Source: Verrucomicrobiales bacterium
GTDB taxonomy: Bacteria; Verrucomicrobiota; Verrucomicrobiia; Verrucomicrobiales; DEV007
Assembly: GCA_002684575.1 (NCBI GenBank)
Contig: NYVP01000140.1
Location: 9,387-14,825 of the forward strand
Length of the DNA stretch: 5,439 bases
Direction of reading: 5' to 3'
The notes under the pieces were generated by a model, which searched no databases, was not told the DNA's origin, and saw only the letters and a program-made list of their open reading frames with translations. Shown here one piece after another: positions 1 through 5,439 of the stretch (position 1 is the stretch's first letter; each line of letters starts with the position of its first letter). The translations under genes were made by a program, and so were the position numbers.

Positions 1-1017
1 AGTTTGCAAAGGGCAGCAGTTTCTTCTAAAAATCCTCGAGCTATATATTTTAACGACGAGATATATTTGGGGTGGATGCCTAAAGGGCGAATTGAAATTG
101 CTAGCGCTGACCCTGAAAGGGGATTTGTATTTTACTTTCAACGACCAATTGATGACAGAAAGTCTCAGTTGTTTGTGAGAGATAAAGTATGTCTTGAGTG
201 TCATGCTGGCAGTGCCACTAATTTTTTACCAGGCCCTTTGGGACGTTCTGTCTTCCCAAACAATAATGGAAGAAGTCTAAAGTCAGTTGACACCTATGAA
301 TTGATAGGTCACCACGTGCCATTGTCTGAGAGATGGGGTGGGTGGTATGTTACTGGTGAGCATCAATCCCTCAAACACATGGGAAATGCTGTTGCTTACC
401 GCACCAATAATAACGAATTAAAGCTTAAAAAATTCACTGAAGACTTAGGGTTAAAAAGAATACTCAAAGAGAGTAATTATCCGCACCCTGGTAGTGATAT
501 TGCTGCACTTTTAATATTTGATCATCAAGTTGGTATTCATTATGAGTTGGTTGAGGCCGCTTATAGGGCTAGACAATCTTTATTTAATAATAAAAGAGGT
601 AGCGTTCAGAATAATGAAAGTATTAAAAAATCTATTTCCAGTATTGCCGATGATCTTGTCCCTCATATTTTAATGCGAGATGAAATTAAACTGGGTGAAA
701 AGATACTTAACCCTAATGAAGAATCAGATTTTATCAGGGTATTTTCTGAAAGAGGTGTCAAGGATTCTAAGGGGCGATCATTGAGAGATCTTAAACTAAA
801 GGGCACTATCTTTAAATATAGTTGTAGCTATATGATTTATTCGAAGAGTTTTGTGTCCTTACCTGATGTATTAAAAAGTGCCGTTTTCAAAAGGATTAAG
901 GATATATTAAATAATCGAATCAAAACCAAGGAATATGATTACATGTCTTCTGAAACCAAAATGGAACTTTTGGACATATTAAACGAAACGGTTCCAGGAT
1001 TTTTAAAGTTATCCTAG
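1..1017 (+). CDS. c-type-haem (CxxCH) protein of a conserved uncharacterised PVC family, 3' part
   Basis: The reading frame is open from the first base and stops at TAG 1015-1017, giving 338 residues. The start is upstream: the first codons (AGT TTG CAA AGG) already read as internal family sequence, and the TTG at position 4 has no special claim. Counting from the codon at position 1, visible blocks are YFNDEIYLGW (about 16-25), a single haem-attachment motif CLECH (64-68) followed by AGSATNFLPG, PLSERWGGWYVTG (about 107-119), HMGNA (126-130), HPGSDIAALLIFDHQVGIH (162-180) and a C-terminal SLRDL (260-264) with KYSCSYMIYS (272-281). I remember this block order from a family common in Planctomycetota and Verrucomicrobiota, annotated only as cytochrome c-like. 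CxxCH implies export and covalent haem in the periplasm. His126 and Met127 are possible distal ligands, which is inference. The signal peptide, if any, lies outside the window. It faces the DUF3500 gene and overlaps it by four bases. Substrate and redox partner are unknown. Confidence 0.85.
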   Translation, partial: SLQRAAVSSKNPRAIYFNDEIYLGWMPKGRIEIASADPERGFVFYFQRPIDDRKSQLFVRDKVCLECHAGSATNFLPGPLGRSVFPNNNGRSLKSVDTYELIGHHVPLSERWGGWYVTGEHQSLKHMGNAVAYRTNNNELKLKKFTEDLGLKRILKESNYPHPGSDIAALLIFDHQVGIHYELVEAAYRARQSLFNNKRGSVQNNESIKKSISSIADDLVPHILMRDEIKLGEKILNPNEESDFIRVFSERGVKDSKGRSLRDLKLKGTIFKYSCSYMIYSKSFVSLPDVLKSAVFKRIKDILNNRIKTKEYDYMSSETKMELLDILNETVPGFLKLS

Positions 1018-1025
1018 TGTTTTTT
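996..1025 (+). terminator. weak candidate intrinsic terminator of the haem-protein gene
   Basis: AGGAT (996-1000) and ATCCT (1011-1015) form a perfect 5-bp inverted repeat around a 10-base loop, and a run of six T (1020-1025) begins four bases after it. The arrangement fits Rho-independent termination of the plus-strand transcript just at its stop codon. The stem is short, has only two G-C pairs and carries a rather long loop, so it may be chance in AT-rich DNA. On the minus strand no T-run follows the stem, so it would not stop the opposing transcript. Confidence 0.3.
1014..1017. other. shared CTAG: overlapping stop codons of two convergent genes
   Basis: The palindrome CTAG holds both stops. 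TAG at 1015-1017 ends the plus-strand haem-protein gene, and the complement of 1014-1016 is the TAG that ends the minus-strand DUF3500 gene. The genes therefore overlap tail to tail by four bases with no intergenic space. Each transcript must run at least slightly antisense into the other unless it ends exactly there. Confidence 0.95.
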
Positions 1026-2051
1026 ATCGTAATGTTCCTTCAATAGGTCTCTTCCAAAATCACCGTCAAAATCTCTCCATACCGCATGCACGTGATTAGC
1101 TCCTCCCTGAGTGTTGTCATATTCAAAAAGAAAATCCTTTCCTTGTATTCTGTAATAATGACCGGTCCCTTTTTTGGTTCCACCAGCCCATGCAAAGTGG
1201 ACTTGAGGATTAGAATTGATTTTTTTTCTTCCATCGATTTCTTCTAGTATTTCATGTCGGTACTTTGAAGCGTATGAATTAATCAGATGGTTGAGTTTGG
1301 ATTGTTGCTCTTTAGTTAATTCAGAAAAAGGAATTCCTTTAATGGGCAGAAATGTATTAGGGTCGGCTACCCGTTCCTGTTTGGTGATGATATCAGCTGG
1401 TGCTTTGCCCGGAAGTATTGCTAGTTTTTTTTGCTCATCAGTCAAGGAGTTCACAAGTTCAAAAGCAATATCTTGTTCCTCTTTTAATACACCTGAATTT
1501 TCTGCAGTTTTTGCAGGATTAGTTCCAAAGAATGATGGAGTGACAGAGTATAATTTTCCCTCTGATATTGCCACATTGATTGAGAGGTGGTGACCTTCAA
1601 ACCTCCATCCCCAAGAACCTTTAAGTCCGGGTTTTCCAAAAATTGAAAGATAGTAAAGCTCAGGATCACGTATGGGATTTTTGTTTTCAATTTCGTGAAG
1701 AATTGCCTCAAGGGTCATGATGGTGGTTGCTTGTCGATACCCATCACTGCTCATTGCACTTGCGAGAAGAGCATGTGACAGAAGCCGTTGCCGTGGGCTC
1801 ATGGTCTTTAGTAAAAGACCTTTCCTTTTTCCGTTGGGTTTAATGAATTTATCAGGGATAAAATACCAGCCTTCACGATGATCGTCTTTTAATTCAAAAA
1901 TAGCTTTGTTCTTTTCTTCTTCATTTAATGATGCAATGAGGTTATTGGCTGCAATAACCATGTCTCGCGCAGGATCGTTATATTTTGATTCGTGTCCATG
2001 AACAACACTGCTGATTGCAAATAGGGTAATGAATAAGAGTGATTTAAGCAT
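1014..2051 (-). CDS. secreted DUF3500 family protein
   Basis: This is a 345-residue protein with a signal peptide: K3, a hydrophobic stretch at about 4-17, and a likely cut after SVVHG (19), leaving HES as the mature N-terminus. It should be exported. The rest resembles DUF3500: an N-terminal helical part, LLKTMSPRQRLLSHALL (80-96), WGWRFEGHHLSINV (147-160) and a C-terminal cluster with FAWAGG (286-291), GHYYRIQG (297-304), FLFEYDNTQ (307-315) and ANHVHAVWRDFDGDFG (318-333). The family has no reaction known to me. The repeated His residues (154, 155, 298, 320, 322) with nearby Asp could bind a metal, which is inference only. Length and motifs look complete. The ATG at 2051 is preceded only by an A-rich AAAAAAAGAT, a weak ribosome site, and is chosen because it gives the signal peptide. 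It lies 30 nt after the propeller gene and is probably the last gene of the minus-strand unit. Confidence 0.85.
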   Translation of the reverse strand: MLKSLLFITLFAISSVVHGHESKYNDPARDMVIAANNLIASLNEEEKNKAIFELKDDHREGWYFIPDKFIKPNGKRKGLLLKTMSPRQRLLSHALLASAMSSDGYRQATTIMTLEAILHEIENKNPIRDPELYYLSIFGKPGLKGSWGWRFEGHHLSINVAISEGKLYSVTPSFFGTNPAKTAENSGVLKEEQDIAFELVNSLTDEQKKLAILPGKAPADIITKQERVADPNTFLPIKGIPFSELTKEQQSKLNHLINSYASKYRHEILEEIDGRKKINSNPQVHFAWAGGTKKGTGHYYRIQGKDFLFEYDNTQGGANHVHAVWRDFDGDFGRDLLKEHYDKKH

Positions 2052-2081
2052 ATCTTTTTTTAGCTTCTATTTACTACAATG

Positions 2082-3311
2082 TTAAGGATTAAATTTCACT
2101 GATACTAATTTGCGCTTATCTCTGGCGAAAAACCAACCATTCGAAAGGGCTGGCATTGCTCTGGTTTCTGCTCCAAGAATTTGACCTCTGGCAGAGGGTT
2201 TAAATTCGCTAACGCTTGCCGGAGCAAGAACTAGCTCACCTTTTTCAGACAGAATAATAAAAGTATCTTTTGATAAAGTAATCGATCCAGCTGGTAATCG
2301 ATCTGATTTCCATTTTATCCTTCCAGTCTTGACTTCAACGCATCTTAATTCTGTGCCAGTTTCTTGTCTGCCATGATATCCTACAAGGTGTCCTTTATAG
2401 AGAATTGGTGTAGCATAATGGCAGTCAAGTTTGTCGTTCGAACGCCATAGTTCTTGGAGTTTTCTTTTATTGATATCAATTTTCCACAATGAGGCTCCAA
2501 CACCATAACATGCTGACAGAAATACCTTATCATTTTCAATAACAGTTGGGCTTGCAGCGTTAACTGATGCATTCATTGCGGATCTGTTTTCCTTTTCAAT
2601 TATTAAATTTCCTTTGTTCGGTTCAATACATAAAAAACCACTCCTAGTGAAGAATAGTGCAAATTCCTCATCATTTATTATTGTTTTGACTGGAGATGCA
2701 TAGCCAGCCTCATGGTCAGTTATAGTCCACTTCAGTTTGCCGCTAACGGGGTCAAATCCTAAGATTCCGCAATCTTTTCCTCCTGCTTGGACTATTAAAG
2801 TTTTACCCGCAATCATTGGTGAACATGCCCTACCAAAAAAACCTTTCTCTGCTCCATAGTCATTACGAAGATTTTTTTTCCAAATTATATCTCCTGTTTT
2901 AGCTTCTAAGGCATGAAGCATGCCCTCTGCTCCATAAATGTATATCTTATCATCATGTATTAATGGGACTGCTCTAGGGCCTTTATCGAAGCCAAAATCG
3001 TCAATATAGTCAGTTGGGTAATTAAATGACCAAATTTTTTTTCCATTATCCTGAGATATTGCATCAAGAATTGCATTGTTACCTTCGCGATGAAAAATAT
3101 AAACACTTCCATTAGAAGTTACGGGACCAGCAAAGCCAAAACCTAATTTATGAGTCCAGCCAATCTCAGGTTCTCCATTCTTGAATATGAGTGGGATGTT
3201 TTCATTAACATTAGCCCCATTTCTATTAGGACCTAGGAATTGAGGCCAGTCACCATATACAGTGCAGAAGAAGAAGCTAAAAGATATTGTGAAAAAAAGG
3301 AGAAAATTCAT
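2082..3311 (-). CDS. exported PQQ-type beta-propeller (BamB-like/quinoprotein-fold) protein
   Basis: A 409-residue protein when started at the ATG at 3311. I prefer this to the ATG at 3359, which would add 16 residues read from inside the upstream gene and bury the signal peptide. From 3311 the protein opens MNFLLFFTISFSFFFCTVYG, a clear signal sequence with a likely cut after G20. The mature start DWPQFLGPNRNG (21-32) is a hallmark of PVC propeller proteins. Blade-type repeats with a turn and a Trp recur: SQDNGKKIW (86-94), EAKTGDIIW (136-144), DPVSGKLKW (187-195) and EVKTGRIKW (326-334), with degenerate copies near 230-238 and 279-289, consistent with a 7- or 8-bladed propeller. It ends at TAA 2084-2082. 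I see no cytochrome domain and no vicinal Cys pair as in PQQ alcohol dehydrogenases, so a structural or binding role is more likely than PQQ catalysis. The substrate or partner is unknown, and 'BamB' should not be taken as function. Confidence 0.88.
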   Translation of the reverse strand: MNFLLFFTISFSFFFCTVYGDWPQFLGPNRNGANVNENIPLIFKNGEPEIGWTHKLGFGFAGPVTSNGSVYIFHREGNNAILDAISQDNGKKIWSFNYPTDYIDDFGFDKGPRAVPLIHDDKIYIYGAEGMLHALEAKTGDIIWKKNLRNDYGAEKGFFGRACSPMIAGKTLIVQAGGKDCGILGFDPVSGKLKWTITDHEAGYASPVKTIINDEEFALFFTRSGFLCIEPNKGNLIIEKENRSAMNASVNAASPTVIENDKVFLSACYGVGASLWKIDINKRKLQELWRSNDKLDCHYATPILYKGHLVGYHGRQETGTELRCVEVKTGRIKWKSDRLPAGSITLSKDTFIILSEKGELVLAPASVSEFKPSARGQILGAETRAMPALSNGWFFARDKRKLVSVKFNP

Positions 3312-3315
3312 TTTA
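3309..3315 (-). promoter_or_regulatory. TAAAATG stop-start junction, probable translational coupling
   Basis: On the minus strand the TAA of the epimerase-like gene (3315-3313) is followed by one A and then the ATG (3311-3309) of the propeller gene. No good Shine-Dalgarno precedes this ATG; there is only a GGA within CCCGGATAAAATG. Re-initiation by ribosomes finishing the upstream gene is the likely mode of translation. The junction also supports 3311 as the propeller start. Confidence 0.65.
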
Positions 3316-4296
3316 TCCGGGATACCAAATTTTACGGGGATCATCATTTGATCTTTCATAATTCCAAGAAAGGTTGATTAGTTCTTTTAGGCCAATTTTA
3401 GGTTTCCATTCTAATAAAAACTTGGCTTTTGAGTTGTCTAACCAAGTCGAATGATATTGAGTTTTTATAGGAATACTTTCAATGCCTCGAGAATCTTTTA
3501 GGTATTTAGAAACTTCACCGTAATCGACAGGAGTATCCATACTTATGTTAAAGGTATTCCCATTGGCTTTATCAGGAAGTAATATCGCTTGCATGATGGC
3601 TTGTACCAAATCATCAACATGAATAAAATTCCTTTTAATGGGCTCTCCATTGTCATTAAGCATCAATGGTATATTGCCAGCTTTTTCATATTTTTTGGCA
3701 AGTTCTTGAGAAACCAAATCTTTCCATACTGGACCGCCGAAGACATCATCACCAAACGATAAACTATATTTAAAATCATCTTTCTCCATAATCCATGGTG
3801 CTCTTAGGCAAGTGCTTGGCAGAGAGTATTGAATTTGGTATTGCTCGAGCATGACCTCTTCAAGAACTTTAGAAAGAGCATAACAACCTGGATATGCAGA
3901 ATGCTTTTGCGTTTCAGTAACTGGAATAGGATGAGGATAGAAAAAATGGCCCATTCCAGCATCGCCTCCTATTAGCAAAAATTGCTCGAAGTCACTTTTT
4001 TCTCTACATGCTTCTAAAAGCCAAAAGAGTCCTTTTACGGTAACGTCCATAACGTCGCTAGGCGTTTCTTTGCATGTAGCTAAGTGAACAACATGCGTAA
4101 TTCCATTCATTGCTGCATCAACGGTGTCTTTGTCAGCTATTGATCCCTTAACGACACTAATCTTCTCAGTTGGATCAATTAGCCGGTTATGACATAAAGC
4201 AACTGCAGACGCATTCTTCATCAATTCCGAACAAGATATTTGCTCAAGAAATTTTTGACCAACTTTTCCCGTTGCACCTGTTACTAGAATCTTCAT
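3313..4296 (-). CDS. extended SDR: NAD(P)-dependent epimerase/dehydratase family protein
   Basis: A complete 327-residue cytoplasmic protein of the extended short-chain dehydrogenase fold. It begins MKILVTGATGKVGQ, with the NAD(P)-binding GxxGxxG at residues 7-13. VVHLAT (69-74) follows the fourth strand, the YxxxK pair is Tyr139/Lys143 in CYALSK, and RNFIHVDDLVQAI (222-234) is the usual C-terminal substrate-side motif. The segment normally carrying the catalytic Ser/Thr (TSS-x-VYG-like) instead reads LLIGGDAGMGHFFYPHPIPV (107-126), so that residue seems replaced by Gly, with Asp112 or His117 nearby. The start is firm: an in-frame TAA (4299-4297) lies directly before the ATG. A GGAG at 4314-4311 is 14 nt upstream, a long spacing. 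It follows the BioF-like gene by 78 nt and is joined to the propeller gene by TAAAATG. The substrate could be a nucleotide sugar or another hydroxyl/keto compound; the sequence does not decide. Confidence 0.88.
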   Translation of the reverse strand: MKILVTGATGKVGQKFLEQISCSELMKNASAVALCHNRLIDPTEKISVVKGSIADKDTVDAAMNGITHVVHLATCKETPSDVMDVTVKGLFWLLEACREKSDFEQFLLIGGDAGMGHFFYPHPIPVTETQKHSAYPGCYALSKVLEEVMLEQYQIQYSLPSTCLRAPWIMEKDDFKYSLSFGDDVFGGPVWKDLVSQELAKKYEKAGNIPLMLNDNGEPIKRNFIHVDDLVQAIMQAILLPDKANGNTFNISMDTPVDYGEVSKYLKDSRGIESIPIKTQYHSTWLDNSKAKFLLEWKPKIGLKELINLSWNYERSNDDPRKIWYPG

Positions 4297-4374
4297 TTAT
4301 TTAGAAAACACTCCAAATTAAATTAGGGCAAGTCAGATAAATGAATTAGTTGATTTTATTCTAAGTTAAAAAAC
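4297..4374 (-). other. 78-nt spacer between the BioF-like and epimerase-like genes
   Basis: This very AT-rich gap is the largest non-coding stretch in the window. It contains GGAG (minus strand, 4314-4311), the only plausible ribosome site for the epimerase-like gene. A perfect 6-bp inverted repeat TAAGTT/AACTTA with a four-base loop (4362-4377) spans the stop codon of the upstream gene, but it has one G-C pair per stem and no T-run follows on the minus strand, so I do not call it a terminator. No convincing -35/-10 pair was found. Read-through from the upstream gene is therefore plausible, but a weak internal promoter cannot be excluded. Confidence 0.5.
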
Positions 4375-5439
4375 TTATTTTATAATCTTTTGTGAGAGTA
4401 ATATGTCAGCTAGTTCAGTTATATTTGTGTTTGTATGGTCAGAAGATAATGTAATTCTGATTCGGGCTGAACCTCTAGCTACAGTAGGATATCTTATGGC
4501 GGGGGCGTAAATTCCTGATTCAAATAACTTATTTGAGATTTCTATGCTAGCTGATTCTTCACCGACCATTATTGGGAGTATGGCGCCTTCAGGTCTTTTA
4601 AGATTAAGTTTAGTGCATAATAAATTAATGTTACTGTCGAGTTTTTCGCGCCTTAGATTACCCTCATCCTCTTGAATTATTTTCAATCCTTCGCTGGCTG
4701 CTGCGGCTTGAGATGGCATTGGTGCGGTGGAGTAAATAAAACTCCTAGCCTTATTAATAATTAGATCACGCCATATTTTCGAGGTTGCTGTAACTGCTCC
4801 AGCAGCGCCAGCAGATTTTCCAAACGTTGCCATTATAAAATCGGCATGCTCGCTTAAATTATATTCGCTTAATTTTCCTTTTCCTATTTCACCACAAATT
4901 CCAAAGGAATGGGCTTCATCGACTAAAAGAAGAGCGTTATATTTTTTCTTTAGATTCACTATTTTATATAGGTCAGGGGAATCACCATCCATACTAAAAA
5001 TCCCCTCCGTAACTATTAGAATGCGGTTATCTTTATTATTAGCTTTGCATGTGGCATCGAGGATTTTTTCTAATTTATCTAAATTATTATGTGGAAAAGA
5101 GCGTAGGATTGCTCCGCTTAGTTTGGCTCCATCAATCAACGATGCATGACACAATCTATCAATAATTACTATATCATCAGGTTGTAAAATTGCCCCCAGT
5201 GTACCCAATGCTGCGGAGTACCCGTTCGAGAAGAAAATCGCTGATTCTTTTTCAAAAAAAACAGCTGATTCATGCTGTATCTCATGGTGAGGTAAGGAAC
5301 TGCCGGAAACTAGTCGAGAAGCTCCAGAGCCCACACCATAGGAATCAACAGCTTTTTTTGCTGCAGTTTTTATACGCTCATGAGAGCAAAGGCCAAGATA
5401 ATTATTAGAGCAAAAGTTAATTAATTTGTGATCATTGAA
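4375..5439 (-). CDS. bioF: alpha-oxoamine synthase, most like 8-amino-7-oxononanoate synthase (BioF); N-terminus outside the window
   Basis: The frame stays open to the window edge, giving 354 residues; the GTG at 5334 is internal (Y-G-V-GSGASR), not a start. Compared with BioF (about 385 residues), roughly 35-40 N-terminal residues are missing. From the window edge: NFCSNNYLGL (8-17), YGVGSGASRLVSG (34-46), LCHASLIDG with His98 expected to stack on PLP, TEGIFSMDGDSP (144-155), VDEAHSFG with Asp174 and His177 near the cofactor, and TFGKSAGAAGA with Lys208 as the Schiff-base lysine. All core catalytic residues look present. The family condenses an amino acid with an acyl-CoA (or acyl-ACP) thioester, releasing CO2; BioF joins alanine and pimeloyl thioester in biotin synthesis. 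The C-terminal AIRYPTVARGSARIRITLSSDHT (314-336) resembles the BioF type (AIRPPTVP-G-ARLR-TL) more than 2-amino-3-ketobutyrate ligase. No other biotin gene is visible, so the symbol is provisional. It is the first visible gene of the minus-strand group. Confidence 0.82.
   Translation of the reverse strand, partial: FNDHKLINFCSNNYLGLCSHERIKTAAKKAVDSYGVGSGASRLVSGSSLPHHEIQHESAVFFEKESAIFFSNGYSAALGTLGAILQPDDIVIIDRLCHASLIDGAKLSGAILRSFPHNNLDKLEKILDATCKANNKDNRILIVTEGIFSMDGDSPDLYKIVNLKKKYNALLLVDEAHSFGICGEIGKGKLSEYNLSEHADFIMATFGKSAGAAGAVTATSKIWRDLIINKARSFIYSTAPMPSQAAAASEGLKIIQEDEGNLRREKLDSNINLLCTKLNLKRPEGAILPIMVGEESASIEISNKLFESGIYAPAIRYPTVARGSARIRITLSSDHTNTNITELADILLSQKIIK

Noticed and set aside
1040..1234. 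Short minus-strand frames inside the DUF3500 and propeller genes (also 1484-1711 and 2381-2572)
   Set aside because: They are out-of-frame products of strongly supported coding sequence, with no independent start context.
1216..1593. Plus-strand open frame of 125 codons
   Set aside because: It lies wholly antisense to the DUF3500 gene, matches no family I recognise and has a Ser/Cys-rich composition typical of an antisense shadow.
2082..3311. Reading the propeller as a PQQ-dependent alcohol or glucose dehydrogenase
   Set aside because: Only the propeller repeats are visible; no vicinal Cys pair, cytochrome domain or membrane domain is seen, and such propellers are widespread without bound PQQ.
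4362..4377. Perfect 6-bp inverted repeat TAAGTT/AACTTA over the stop of the BioF-like gene
   Set aside because: The stem is almost all A-T and no T-run follows on the transcribed strand, so it is not credible as a terminator; likely chance in AT-rich DNA.
5332..5334. GTG as a possible start of the BioF-like gene
   Set aside because: The same frame continues upstream with conserved family sequence (NFCSNNYLGL) to the window edge, so the codon is an internal valine.
5190..5408. Plus-strand open frame of 72 codons
   Set aside because: It is antisense to the well-conserved core of the BioF-like gene, with no ribosome site or recognisable motif.
1..5439. CRISPR array, tRNA or rRNA gene, insertion sequence, attachment site
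   Set aside because: Nearly every base lies in one of five well-supported genes, and I saw no spaced direct repeats, transposase motifs or cloverleaf-like segments in the short gaps.

Overview
The window is an AT-rich bacterial chromosome segment (clearly below 45% G+C by eye) with almost no non-coding space. It holds five protein genes, two of them cut by the window edges, and no RNA gene, insertion sequence or CRISPR array that I can see. The gene families suggest the Planctomycetota/Verrucomicrobiota/Lentisphaerota (PVC) superphylum: an exported propeller whose mature part opens DWPQFLGPNRNG, a secreted DUF3500 protein, and a c-type-haem protein with the blocks YFND, CxxCH-AGSATNFLPG, PLSERWGGWYVTG and SLRDL. 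The low G+C suggests an aquatic or marine lineage. That placement is inference from remembered family distribution, not a database result.

Layout. Positions 1-1017 (+) carry the 3' part of the c-type-haem protein gene. It converges on a minus-strand group that fills the rest of the window, and the two facing stop codons share one CTAG. Read in transcription order (right to left), the minus-strand group is: a PLP-dependent alpha-oxoamine synthase, most like BioF (5439-4375, N-terminus outside the window); an extended short-chain dehydrogenase/NAD-dependent epimerase-like protein (4296-3313); an exported PQQ-type beta-propeller protein (3311-2082); and an exported DUF3500 protein (2051-1014).

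The minus-strand spacers are 78, 1 and 30 nt, so the four genes could be one transcription unit. The clearest link is between the epimerase and the propeller, where stop and start form TAAAATG, suggesting translational coupling.

Functionally the set is mixed. The first two products are cytoplasmic small-molecule enzymes. The last two have signal peptides and should act in the periplasm or outside the cell, as should the facing haem protein. Nothing shows that all five serve one pathway. I see no clear evidence of a novel defence, mobile or regulatory system. The points most worth checking are an apparent loss of the usual catalytic Ser/Thr in the epimerase-like protein, the substrate of the BioF-like enzyme, and the three uncharacterised exported proteins.
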